Of a DNA stretch of 64,000 nucleotides, positions 8,024 to 16,515 are shown in pieces. The notes under the pieces were generated by a model. It had not been told where the DNA came from and did no database searches. It saw nothing but the letters and a program-made list of their open reading frames with translations. How positions within the stretch are numbered: the stretch's first letter is position 1; each line of letters begins with the position of its first letter. The DNA comes from Bdellovibrionaceae bacterium UBA6502. GTDB taxonomy: Bacteria > Bdellovibrionota > Bdellovibrionia > Bdellovibrionales > UBA840. Where the stretch lies: assembly GCA_002436415.1 (NCBI GenBank), contig DJMA01000045.1, forward strand, positions 62,001 to 126,000. The letters run 5' to 3'. The position numbers were made by a program, and so were the translations under genes.

Positions 8024-8803
8024 TTACCTCATATTATTAATTGCTTGAAGCATCTGATCAGCCGCTTGCACTGCCTTTGAGTTAATCTCATAAGAGCGTT
8101 GGGTTTTGATCATGTTTACCATCTCGTCCACAATATTTACATTACTTCCCTCAAGATGACCTTGAGCAATTTCTCCAAAACTATTCAAGCCAGGAATTCC
8201 CTGTTGAGGAGCTCCACTAGCTGGGGTATTTGCATAAAGATTTTTTCCTAAGGATTTCAATCCAGCTGGATTGATGAAATTAACCAGCTCAATTTGTCCA
8301 ACATTTTGTCTCTCACCATTGGCCAAGGAAATCTCCACCACTCCGCGATTGGATATTCCAATGCCAGTAGCTTCTGGTGGAATTACTATTTGTGGTTGTA
8401 AAATGTGACCGTTTTTATCGGCCAGAATTCCATTGGCATCTTTAGTAAACGCGCCATCTCTTGTATAGGCGATGCCGTTGTCAGTTTGCACCGTAAAGAA
8501 ACCTTTTCCTTCAATCATTAAATCTAAAGGACGATTAGTAATATTCGCAGAACCTACGCCAAAGTCTTTTCTAATGGCAGCAGTTTTAACACCCAATCCA
8601 GATTGTACTCCCAAAGGACTAATGGCATTATCCCCAGTCGCAGCACCTGGTTCTTTAATGGTTTGATACATTAGGTCCTCAAATTCAGCCCTTTGTTTTT
8701 TATAGCCGTTGGTTCCTAGGTTAGCCATATTATTGGCTGTAACATCCATTTGCGTCTGCTGTGCTTGCATGCCCGTAGCGGCGGTATTGAGAGCTTTTAA
8801 CAT
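8024..8803 (-). CDS. flgG: Flagellar distal rod protein FlgG
   Basis: Distal rod subunit. 259 residues, the normal FlgG length. It starts MLKALNTAATGMQAQQ followed by DVTANNMANLGTNGYKK (rod signature), has GVQSGLGVKTAAIRKDF and PLDLMIEGKGFFTVQ, and ends with SNVNIVDEMVNMIKTQRSYE plus AVQAADQMLQAINNMR, the classic FlgG terminus. An AGGAG site lies upstream. It follows flgF by 9 bases. Confidence 0.97.
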   Translation of the reverse strand: MLKALNTAATGMQAQQTQMDVTANNMANLGTNGYKKQRAEFEDLMYQTIKEPGAATGDNAISPLGVQSGLGVKTAAIRKDFGVGSANITNRPLDLMIEGKGFFTVQTDNGIAYTRDGAFTKDANGILADKNGHILQPQIVIPPEATGIGISNRGVVEISLANGERQNVGQIELVNFINPAGLKSLGKNLYANTPASGAPQQGIPGLNSFGEIAQGHLEGSNVNIVDEMVNMIKTQRSYEINSKAVQAADQMLQAINNMR

Positions 8804-8812
8804 AATTTACTC

Positions 8813-9622
8813 CTAAAATTTAGGTACATCATTTACCAGTTTACCGTTCATCTGATCATAAGCTTGTATGGCTTTTTGCAAGCTTTCAAACGTTCGAGTG
8901 GTCTTAATCATTTCCGTCATTTCTTCGACCACATTTACGTTACTCATCTCTAAAGAACCTTGCATGATGGAAGCCTGTGGCGTGTCGTTTTGCTCAGATT
9001 CCATAGATTCTTTCAGTATATACATAGACTGACCAACCTTGCGTAATGCCTGAGGTTGATTGAAGCCCGTTAGTTTTAAAGTTTGCAATGGTGTGTTGCC
9101 TTGGATAATTAATCCATTACCGGCGACCGAAATTGGCCCTGGATTTGGAATTCGAATGCTCCTCGCTTCCACATCACCTGCTGCATTGGATAAAACAGGA
9201 TAACCTTGCTTTGTGGTTAAAACCCCTTCTTGATTCACGACGAAAGACCCGTTTCTAGTGAAACGAACTCCTTGTGGAGTTGCGATTTCAAAAAAAGTTC
9301 CTTTACCATTGATTGCTAAGTCTAGAGGATTTCCAGTAGGTCTTAAACTTCCCTGAGAAAAATCAGTAAAAGTACCCGCTCCATCTACATAAGCCTTATC
9401 GCCACCTTGCATATGATAGAAGCTTTCAATACTAGCTGGGACCTTTGGAACTTGAATCACATCGGGAGATTTTTCATAGGCCGTTAAATACTCTTTAAAT
9501 ACTTGTCGGTCTTTTTTGAACGCAGGAGTGTTGGCGTTCGCTAAATTATTGGCGATCGTGTCCATTTTATTTTGTTGAGCGATGGCTCCGCTCACAGCTG
9601 TATAGATTCCCTTAGTACTCAT
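8813..9622 (-). CDS. flgF: Flagellar proximal rod protein FlgF
   Basis: FlgF forms part of the proximal rod. 269 residues. MSTKGIYTAVSGAIAQQNK and DTIANNLANANTPAFKK give the rod N-terminal signature, NPLDLAINGKGTFFEI the middle motif, and NVVEEMTEMIKTTRTFE the C-terminal helix. It is a paralogue of the adjacent FlgG but has the FlgF-type divergent centre. It is the first gene of the rod/ring operon and sits directly behind a sigma-54-type promoter. Confidence 0.93.
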   Translation of the reverse strand: MSTKGIYTAVSGAIAQQNKMDTIANNLANANTPAFKKDRQVFKEYLTAYEKSPDVIQVPKVPASIESFYHMQGGDKAYVDGAGTFTDFSQGSLRPTGNPLDLAINGKGTFFEIATPQGVRFTRNGSFVVNQEGVLTTKQGYPVLSNAAGDVEARSIRIPNPGPISVAGNGLIIQGNTPLQTLKLTGFNQPQALRKVGQSMYILKESMESEQNDTPQASIMQGSLEMSNVNVVEEMTEMIKTTRTFESLQKAIQAYDQMNGKLVNDVPKF

Positions 9623-9648
9623 AAAAGAATTTCTCCCAATCCTTTTAG

Positions 9649-9666
9649 GAGCAAATACTGTACCGT
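9649..9666 (-). promoter_or_regulatory. Probable sigma-54 promoter of the flgF operon
   Basis: On the minus strand GGTACAGTATTTGCT fits the -24/-12 consensus GGCACRNNNNTTGCW in nearly every fixed position, with GG at 9664-9663 and GC at 9652-9651, exactly ten bases apart. The predicted start is near 9640, leaving about 18 bases before the flgF ATG. Rod and ring genes are often sigma-54 dependent in polarly flagellated bacteria. No activator site was searched for. Confidence 0.65.
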
Positions 9667-9792
9667 TTTAATACAGGGCTTTGGTTGGATGTTTTTTCTC
9701 GACTAAAGATTTGAAAATTAGACCTAAGAACAGCTCGATGTCGTCAAAAGAATGACAGTGTGTGCATATTTTGACTTATGTAGGCAATTTAC

Positions 9793-9935
9793 TTAACGGC
9801 GATAAACACAACGAAATCCAGTGACACTGTTTCCAGAAGTAGTTGAGCCGTAATTGTTAACTCGAAAAATACCCTATCGCGCAAGGTGCCCCGCAACTAT
9901 TCGAATCAAAAAATTTTTGTAATCTCAAGCGCCTT
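9793..9935 (-). pseudogene. Decayed C-terminal fragment of a formylglycine-generating-enzyme (SUMF1-like) protein
   Basis: On the minus strand the translation just before TAA at 9795-9793 reads FRVNNYGSTTSGNSVTGFRC then VYRR, typical of SUMF1/FGE-domain C termini (GFRCV). Upstream the similar-looking part (SNSCGAPCAIG) is in another frame, implying a frameshift near 9870. No start or N-terminal domain is present, so this is a remnant. The rest of the 9623-10087 gap holds the sigma-54 promoter and nothing else recognisable. Confidence 0.5.
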
Positions 9936-10087
9936 ATAAAAAGAAAAACAAACAAGACCAAAGGGAAGCTTTCACTGATTTACCTGGTCGTATAAACTAA
10001 TGAGCCGTGCTGCAACTATACAAAAGGTTGATATAAGTTTGTGAAAACCTGGCTTTCTAAAAATACTTAAGCAATACTGGTTCTAGT

Positions 10088-11020
10088 ATGTTACGTCTTG
10101 CAATGATCAGCTTATTTCTATTCTCTTCGGCAAAATCAATGGCCGCAATATCAAGTTCAGAACTTGAGCTCGATCAAAAACCCATCTTTAGTAAACACAA
10201 ACCTTTGGCTTTGGCAAAAAAAGAAGACGCGAGTGCTTTTTCTGATGTGCCTATTACTTACAATCGGGAAGTACAAAAATGGGTTAAATACTTTCAAGGT
10301 CGTGGAAGAACTTGGTTTAAAACATGGCTAGAAAGAAGTAATCGTCACAAAGCTTTGATTCATGGAAAGTTAAGTGAAGCAGGCTTACCAAAAGATTTAA
10401 TATACCTTGCCATGATTGAAAGTGGATTTTCTTTTCGAGCTGTATCTCACGCTTCTGCCGTGGGCCCTTGGCAGTTTATCGCTCCTACCGCAAAACAATA
10501 CGGTTTGGAAATTAACCATTGGAAAGACGAAAGAAGAGATTTTAATAAAAGTACAGATGCTGCCATCAAATATTTGAAACGTCTCTATAAAGAATTTGGA
10601 AATTGGTATTTAGTGGGAGCTGCTTATAACACTGGAGAAGGCCGAGTTCGTCGACAAATCAAAAGGTATAAAACAAATAGCTTTTGGGTACTTAGTCGTA
10701 AGCGAGCTTTTGTTGAAGAGACTAAAAACTATATTCCAAAATTTATTGCAGCACTTTTAATTGCCAAAGCTCCACACCTTTATGGTTTTGATAATCTAAA
10801 TCCTCATTATGAAATCCCAACGGACCAGGTATTGGTCCCACCAGGAACGGATTTAAAAGAAATTGCGAGGCATTTGAAAGTTACCCTAAGAGCAATGAAA
10901 GAAATGAATCCAGAACTATTGCATGCAAGAATCCCAAACAATGTGAGTCCACAAGTGATTCGTGTTCCTAAGGGAGCTGCTAATAAAGTTAGCCAGTTCA
11001 CTGCACAAATGTATCCATAA
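10088..11020 (+). CDS. mltD: Membrane-bound lytic murein transglycosylase D-like protein
   Basis: 310 residues with an N-terminal signal (MLRLAMISLFLFSSAKSMA). The SLT family 1 domain spans about residues 75-220: the catalytic Glu sits in YLAMIESGFS, followed by SHASAVGPWQFIAPTA, the GNWYLVGAAYNTGEGRV motif and ETKNYIPKF. The C-terminal 50 residues (LVPPGTDLKEIARHLKV...MKEMNPEL) look like one LysM-type peptidoglycan-binding repeat. It cleaves the glycan backbone to 1,6-anhydro products in the periplasm. It is shorter than E. coli MltD (452). A role in flagellar wall passage or predation is possible; neither is shown. Confidence 0.9.
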   Translation: MLRLAMISLFLFSSAKSMAAISSSELELDQKPIFSKHKPLALAKKEDASAFSDVPITYNREVQKWVKYFQGRGRTWFKTWLERSNRHKALIHGKLSEAGLPKDLIYLAMIESGFSFRAVSHASAVGPWQFIAPTAKQYGLEINHWKDERRDFNKSTDAAIKYLKRLYKEFGNWYLVGAAYNTGEGRVRRQIKRYKTNSFWVLSRKRAFVEETKNYIPKFIAALLIAKAPHLYGFDNLNPHYEIPTDQVLVPPGTDLKEIARHLKVTLRAMKEMNPELLHARIPNNVSPQVIRVPKGAANKVSQFTAQMYP

Positions 11021-11169
11021 GCAAAACACAATATTCCTTGATGCAATGCTCAGAAACTTAAATTAACTTAAAATCCGAAACCCTGGACCTTTGTCCCTTT
11101 TTTTCAGGCTTTTCCTAGTAAATGAATTTTTTCTATCTGATTCTATAGACCTAGGACCGGAGGAAATTT

Positions 11170-11640
11170 ATGCAAGGATTGGCATCTACGTTTATCTTCA
11201 CACTTTTTGTAAGTATCTCAGCTTGGGCAGTTCCTTACACTCCAATTGTACAGATGTCACCAGGAGCAATGTGTAACTCAGAAGACCCTGATTGGAAGGA
11301 ATATCGGTATCCAGAAAAAATTGATTACTGTAAAAGAAAGGTTTCGAGTCGACTAAAAGTTTGGTTGTACGAAAGATACGGAATCCCTAGAAACTGTCGC
11401 TCTTACTATACCATTGATCATATTGTTCCCTTGTCTTTAGGAGGAAACAATCGTGTAGAAAACCTTTGGCCAGAACACAAAAGCATTAAAGCAACGAGGC
11501 AAAATCTAGAGTTTGAACTATATCAGTTACTGCGTGACGGTAGAATCAGCCAGAGAGATGCTGTAAATACCGTACTAAGAGCAAAGTTTAGGCCGAAACT
11601 TCCCAAAAACTTTGTGCCATCACCAAATTGCCCTAATTAG
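11170..11640 (+). CDS. Exported HNH endonuclease
   Basis: 156 residues behind a strong GGAGG site at ATG 11170. A signal peptide (about residues 1-21, ending SAWA) is followed by a small cysteine-containing region and the HNH core YTIDHIVPLSLGGNN (about 78-92) and NLWPEHKSIKATRQN. The DH and N/H residues of the beta-beta-alpha-metal fold are intact, so it is probably an active nuclease acting outside the cytoplasm, for scavenging or prey DNA degradation (inference). Four Cys residues may form disulfides. Monocistronic, with its own terminator. Confidence 0.85.
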   Translation: MQGLASTFIFTLFVSISAWAVPYTPIVQMSPGAMCNSEDPDWKEYRYPEKIDYCKRKVSSRLKVWLYERYGIPRNCRSYYTIDHIVPLSLGGNNRVENLWPEHKSIKATRQNLEFELYQLLRDGRISQRDAVNTVLRAKFRPKLPKNFVPSPNCPN

Positions 11641-11665
11641 TCGATCTTCGACTTTTATATATCAC

Positions 11666-11691
11666 AAGGTCGATTTCTTCGGCCTTTTTTT
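11666..11691 (+). terminator. Rho-independent terminator after the HNH nuclease gene
   Basis: AAGGTCGA and TCGGCCTT pair (one G-U) around a five-base loop, followed by at least five T. Confidence 0.7.
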
Positions 11692-11742
11692 ATTTCCGCT
11701 TTTCCATTGCCAAGAGTTTTTGCCTTTGTTAGCTTCTCGTTT

Positions 11743-12912
11743 ATGGCAATTCGTGTACTTAAATATGGCGGCTCAAGTTTAGCAAATACTGATTTCATTA
11801 AATCCATCGCAGCACAAATCAAAAAAGATAAAGCAGCAGGAGATGAGATTGTTTTAGTTGTAAGTGCAATGGGTTCTTCCACTAACGAGCTAATCGATAA
11901 AGCCGCAAGCATTAGTCGCCATCCAGATCGCAGAGAGTTAGACATGCTAATCTCTACTGGCGAAAGAGTCTCTATGTCTTTAATGAGTATGGCATTAAAT
12001 GATATCGGTGTTAAAGCCATTAGTTTTACGGGAAGCCAAGCAGGTATCTTGACCACAAACTCTCACACTGGCGCTAACATCATTGAAGTAAAAGCCTTTC
12101 GGGTTAAAGAAGCATTAGAACAGGGCAAGGTTGTCGTACTGGCGGGCTTTCAAGGGGTGTGCCCAGAAACTAAGGAAATTACAACTTTAGGTAGAGGTGG
12201 TACCGACACCACGGCGGTTGCCATGGCTGATTTTTTAAATGCCGGCACTTGTGAAATGTACAAAGATGTGGACGGTGTTTTCAACGCCGACCCTAAGCTT
12301 TATGACAAAGCAAAAAAAATGAATCAACTTTCTTATAATCAGCTTTTAAGTATGTGCGAGGCTGGAGCTAAAGTGGTTCACCCTAAAGCGGTTAAACTTG
12401 CCAAAGAAAAAGGTATCAAACTTTTAGTAAAAAAGGCTCACGACGAGAATTCGGCCGGAAGCCTGATCTCTGCAAATTCTCATGCGTCTCAACAAGCATT
12501 TGCCCTTAACCACTCCCCTTGTGTTTATGAGTTTCAATGGCTCAACAAAAATTCGGAAAGCAACGATCATATACATTCAGAATTGCAAAAACATTTACTA
12601 GCTTGGAATTTTCCTGACTTGCAAATTTTAGATATATACCAAGATAAAGATCAGCAAAAGTTTTTACTAAGAGGAACTGACAGTAACTTAGATTTTTTTG
12701 TTCGTGCATTAGCCGATGATTCTAAAATCAAACTTTTAAGATCTGATTTATCAGAGCTTTCTCTAAGTTTTTCTACACCACAAAATTTGCAAGATACTAA
12801 GTTTGTCGGGCTTTATCGCTATAGAAAATCGGCCTTAGATCATTACTTCGTGATTGAAAGAAATTACACTCAAAACATCATTGATAAGCACTTGATTCAA
12901 TATTTGAACTGA
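11743..12912 (+). CDS. Aspartate kinase (class with KYGG motif)
   Basis: Phosphorylates aspartate at the head of the lysine/threonine/methionine (and diaminopimelate) pathway. From ATG 11743 the protein is 389 residues beginning MAIRVLKYGGSSLA, the family start; an upstream in-frame TTG at 11707 is less likely. Catalytic motifs are STGERVS (about 79), TTLGRGGTDTTAVAMA (about 158) and YKDVDGVFNADP (about 186). The regulatory ACT region after residue 250 is poorly conserved and short, so allosteric control may differ from the second aspartokinase at 43.4 kb. Confidence 0.9.
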   Translation: MAIRVLKYGGSSLANTDFIKSIAAQIKKDKAAGDEIVLVVSAMGSSTNELIDKAASISRHPDRRELDMLISTGERVSMSLMSMALNDIGVKAISFTGSQAGILTTNSHTGANIIEVKAFRVKEALEQGKVVVLAGFQGVCPETKEITTLGRGGTDTTAVAMADFLNAGTCEMYKDVDGVFNADPKLYDKAKKMNQLSYNQLLSMCEAGAKVVHPKAVKLAKEKGIKLLVKKAHDENSAGSLISANSHASQQAFALNHSPCVYEFQWLNKNSESNDHIHSELQKHLLAWNFPDLQILDIYQDKDQQKFLLRGTDSNLDFFVRALADDSKIKLLRSDLSELSLSFSTPQNLQDTKFVGLYRYRKSALDHYFVIERNYTQNIIDKHLIQYLN

Positions 12913-13203
12913 GTCACAGAAGTTCCTTGATTCAATATTAACTTTTTTAAATAAGCAGATTTTCATTTGATCTTATTCACTAGTTTTCAATAGAAAACTA
13001 AAAAACACCTGCTATAACGAGGAATGATTTTTTTTCAAAACTCTAAGTGACTGAATCTACGCAGCTATTTTTCCTAAAAATTAATAATCGTCCAAATCCT
13101 TTACAAGTCTATGTTTATTACCTGGCCTCTAATTTTATTCGCTTTGTAAATAAATCTCCGTTAAGACTGAATCTAGTGGAAAATTTTTGATTTGGGAGGA
13201 TCA

Positions 13204-14079
13204 ATGAGAATATTGAAGAGCATACTTTTATTAAGCTTAATTGCTTGTGGTGATTCAAACACGAGTGATCCTAATGCAGACATTCCTGGTTATGTTGGTA
13301 GTGGAAAACTATCTAGCATAAAAACTCATACGGTTGCTGGTACTAATGAAGACTTTGAATCCTTAAAAGCCTATTTTGAAGCCCGAGAAGATTTGAATTC
13401 TTACACCGGCTATAAAGGCTATAAAGCTGAAAACAATTATGAAGACTGTGAATTTGACAGATCTAGATCTATATCAGAGGATTTATCCAGTAAAACTAAA
13501 ACTGTGTCCTTAAAAGGCGATGGTTGTCCAGTTTTAACTACCATTAACAATTCTCTAAAGATCTCAAAAGATAAGCCTCTTGAGGAAGAGTTAACTAAAA
13601 TCCAAAGCATTAAAACTGAGCAAAACGGTTTCGGTTCTATCATCGTTCAAAAATTAGATTTAGTTTCTAATAGCCCGTTTATGGCAATTAAAATTAAATC
13701 TAAATTTAATGGCGATATGATATCGAAGAAAACTGATGATGACTCAGAAGACTCGATGTATGGAAACGTCTTAGGTATTTATAATGAAGACATTATGTTT
13801 CAAGATAGGTCTAGAGGACTTTTTGATATAGGTCTTTATGGGGATAAGAATGAGGACGATACTACTATCACTATAAAGATAAGCCTGGAAAGAGACGGTA
13901 AAAAAGCTTTAACTTTTCTCTATAGCAAAAAAGTTTCAACAGCTGCAGATGAAAGTGGTGATAAAAAAGAAGTAACCGATTACGAAAGAGCCCAAATAAA
14001 CGGACTTAAAATTGCGGTGGAAGAAGCCAAAGAAATTTTGGAATTTCTTGAAGAATATTTAGATGATGTAATGTTTTAA
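13204..14079 (+). CDS. Hypothetical lipoprotein
   Basis: 291 residues from ATG 13204, which follows a GGGAGGA site. Signal MRILKSILLLSLIAC has a lipobox (LIAC) and a serine/aspartate-rich start to the mature part, favouring outer-membrane sorting. The rest is hydrophilic, rich in Lys, Asp and Glu, with probable beta strands and an acidic C-terminal helix (about 260-291). Two Cys at about 80 and 104 may pair. No family is recognised. It lies alone between aspartokinase and the convergent recA, with a shared terminator. Confidence 0.75.
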   Translation: MRILKSILLLSLIACGDSNTSDPNADIPGYVGSGKLSSIKTHTVAGTNEDFESLKAYFEAREDLNSYTGYKGYKAENNYEDCEFDRSRSISEDLSSKTKTVSLKGDGCPVLTTINNSLKISKDKPLEEELTKIQSIKTEQNGFGSIIVQKLDLVSNSPFMAIKIKSKFNGDMISKKTDDDSEDSMYGNVLGIYNEDIMFQDRSRGLFDIGLYGDKNEDDTTITIKISLERDGKKALTFLYSKKVSTAADESGDKKEVTDYERAQINGLKIAVEEAKEILEFLEEYLDDVMF

Positions 14080-14095
14080 TTATTTTATAAAACAA

Positions 14096-14126
14096 AGGCC
14101 TACAATTTCTTGCAGGCCTTTTTTAC
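14096..14126. terminator. Bidirectional terminator between the lipoprotein gene and recA
   Basis: AGGCCTACAA and TTGCAGGCCT form a ten-pair stem (one wobble) around TTTC. T-runs follow on the plus strand and A-rich sequence flanks the other side, serving the two convergent genes. Confidence 0.75.
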
Positions 14127-14145
14127 TTTTACTTTTCAATTCAAT

Positions 14146-15258
14146 TTAATGCTTCTTCTTAGACTTAGTTGTTTTCTTAGCAGGAGCCTCTGTAGTAGCT
14201 GCTTCTGCTTTTTCAGCTAATTTTTCAGCCTGAGTCTCCTTTGCTGGAGCAATATTACAAACCTCTAAAATTTGTTGATGAAGCTTTTCTGGAATCTCTG
14301 GATTTTCTTTCATATATTTACGAACGTTATCACGACCTTGTCCTAAACGCTCACCATTCATCGAGTACCAAGCTCCTGATTTTTCAATCAAGTTTTTTGC
14401 TACAGCAATGTCAATGATTTCACCATAGGTGTTAATCCCTTCTCCGTACATAAGATCAAATTCAATCTTAGCAAAAGGAGGTGCCATCTTGTTTTTTACC
14501 ACTTTCACAGCCGTTCGGTTACCAACAATTTCATCACCATTTTTTAGAGCGCCAATACGACGTACATCTAAACGAACAGAGCTGTAAAACTTAAGCGCAT
14601 TACCACCAGTCGTTGTTTCTGGGCTACCAAACATCACACCGATTTTCATACGAATTTGGTTAATGAAAATAACGATTGTGTTAGAGCGGTTAATCACAGC
14701 TGTTAACTTACGCAATGCTTGTGACATCAAACGAGCTTGAAGACCCATATGAGAGTCACCCATATCACCTTCGATCTCTGCTCTTGGTGTTAATGCCGCA
14801 ACAGAATCCACCACCAAAATATCTACCGCACCAGAGCGCACTAGAGTTTCAGTGATTTCTAGAGCATCTTCACCAGTGTCAGGTTGAGAGATTAAAAGTT
14901 CCTCAGTGTTTACACCTAACTTACGAGCGTAGCTTGTATCCAATGCGTGCTCGGCATCAACGAAAGCCGCAGTTCCGCCAGCTTTTTGAGCTTGAGCAAT
15001 TGTGCTTAATGCTAAAGTTGTTTTACCAGAACTTTCTGGTCCATAAATTTCTGTGATTCTACCTTTTGGCAAACCACCAATTCCAAGGCCGATATCTAAA
15101 CCTAAAGAACCCGTACTAACGTGAGGATAAACCTTTGGTCCTTCCTCTCCACCTAATTTCATGATGGAACCTTTACCGAATTGTTTTTCGATAGAAGCTA
15201 CCGCTAGCTCTAATGCTTTTTGCTTGTCTGGGTTCGCGTTTACAGTTTTTGTAGCCAT
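14146..15258 (-). CDS. recA: RecA recombinase
   Basis: Catalyses strand exchange and stimulates LexA-type cleavage. 370 residues. Walker A GPESSGKTTLA (about 73), Walker B ILVVDSVAALTP (about 146), GDSHMGLQARLMSQALRKL (L1) and MFGSPETTTGGNALKF (L2 region) are all intact. The C-terminal tail is rich in Ala, Thr, Glu and Lys (residues 335-370) and ends in a lysine-rich stretch rather than the usual acidic one. No convincing SOS box was found upstream by eye. recX is about 2.7 kb away on the other strand. Confidence 0.98.
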   Translation of the reverse strand: MATKTVNANPDKQKALELAVASIEKQFGKGSIMKLGGEEGPKVYPHVSTGSLGLDIGLGIGGLPKGRITEIYGPESSGKTTLALSTIAQAQKAGGTAAFVDAEHALDTSYARKLGVNTEELLISQPDTGEDALEITETLVRSGAVDILVVDSVAALTPRAEIEGDMGDSHMGLQARLMSQALRKLTAVINRSNTIVIFINQIRMKIGVMFGSPETTTGGNALKFYSSVRLDVRRIGALKNGDEIVGNRTAVKVVKNKMAPPFAKIEFDLMYGEGINTYGEIIDIAVAKNLIEKSGAWYSMNGERLGQGRDNVRKYMKENPEIPEKLHQQILEVCNIAPAKETQAEKLAEKAEAATTEAPAKKTTKSKKKH

Positions 15259-15397
15259 TGATTTCTCCTTAAGTATTTTTTCGGTCTTCCAAGTTCCCCT
15301 AATATCAAACTTGGCTTTCCGGTAAATGATTTATTTTATATGCAAAAACAGTTTATTTTTTATAATTTTTAAGCAGTTTCAGATCTTATAGCGTCTT

Positions 15398-15886
15398 TTA
15401 TGAGGCTTGAACATCTTTAGCGAACTGCTCCAATAAGATTTCCCATACATAGTCTTTTGCTGAATTTTGCACCACATTTCGGTCACCCTCGAAGTGCTTT
15501 TTATAGCTAATGGATACGCCAGGGCCTACCAAAGAAAAGCACACAGTTCCCACTGGCTTTTCGGGACTTCCCCCGCCAGGTCCAGCAACGCCTGTGATAC
15601 TTACTGCCCAGGTGGATTCAGTGAGATTTCGAATTCCTGTTGCCATAGAAATAGCCACTGGTTCACTCACAGCTCCAAAACAATCCAACTGATGTTTGGG
15701 AACCCCTAAAGCATCCATTTTTAAAGAATTTGCATAGGATACGACAGATCCTAAAAAGATTTTTGATACACCCGACTTCTCACACAGACTAGCCGAAACC
15801 AGGCCTCCTGTACAACTTTCCGCGAAAGATAAAGTCCAATTTCGCTGCGCACAAACCTCAATCACTCGATCCATCATATTTACCAT
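15398..15886 (-). CDS. pncC: Nicotinamide-nucleotide amidase (CinA C-terminal domain type)
   Basis: 162 residues consisting only of the CinA C-terminal domain that deamidates NMN to nicotinate mononucleotide in NAD salvage. Signature LSFAESCTGGLVSASL (about 19-34), SVVSYANSLKMDALGV, AVSEPVAISMATG, and VSITGVAGPGGGSPEKPVGTV split around the active site. There is no N-terminal molybdopterin-binding half. A GAGGAG site lies 8 bases from the start. cinA/pncC is a classical neighbour of recA. Confidence 0.93.
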   Translation of the reverse strand: MVNMMDRVIEVCAQRNWTLSFAESCTGGLVSASLCEKSGVSKIFLGSVVSYANSLKMDALGVPKHQLDCFGAVSEPVAISMATGIRNLTESTWAVSITGVAGPGGGSPEKPVGTVCFSLVGPGVSISYKKHFEGDRNVVQNSAKDYVWEILLEQFAKDVQAS

Positions 15887-16515
15887 CTATTAATCTCCTC
15901 AGGCTTGCCTTTAATTTAAGCTTATTTCAATTTCGCTAAAGTCTTTTTATTCTTTGCATTTTTATAAACTAGGGCCTCAAAAAAACACAAGCTACTTGGC
16001 AGACACTAGATTTGCAATCCTTGTTCACAAAATAAACCAGCTATACGAAAGTATAAATCCGAAAAATAAACACGAAAAGGAAAAAACGGAAAAATGCGGA
16101 TCTAGTAGCTTGGATCGCAAGTATGCCTCCTAAGATCCTTGAAGCATTCTCGAGTATCAGAACATTGAAAGCTAGATTAAAAAACTTAAGAAGATCAAAG
16201 ATAATCTAAATCAATGGCCAATATTCCCAAGGGTTTTATTTTCTTCGTTCCCTATCTTTTTTAATCTAAACAAAAAATCCTTCGAAACTCCTTTTCGAAA
16301 ACTTCTTTTTTACTCTAAACGATCCGTATGCTTCGCAGCCAAAGAACCTAATTCCAGAAATCATTAAACTTCAAAGCAAGCCATTAAAATAAAAGTTAAA
16401 AAAAATCTGAATGGAAAAATCTTCCGCCGAGCCTCTCGACCAAATGACGGAACAAACAGAAAACTTTACTCAATGATTTTCTGAAAAGATATTCTAGAAG
16501 AAATAAAGGACGTTC
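15887..16515. other. Divergent intergenic region pncC-pilT
   Basis: 629 bases between two divergent genes. AT-rich, with stop codons in all frames and no ORF with a credible start and ribosome site. I see no tRNA, rRNA or clear terminator. It must hold the promoters of pncC and pilT. An undetected small RNA cannot be excluded. Confidence 0.5.

Noticed and set aside
11655..12056. 133-codon minus-strand ORF within the aspartokinase region
   Set aside because: Antisense to the aspartokinase catalytic domain; no ribosome site and no recognisable product.
15259..15397. SOS box upstream of recA
   Set aside because: I searched for a CTGT-N8-ACAG or similar palindrome and found no convincing match.
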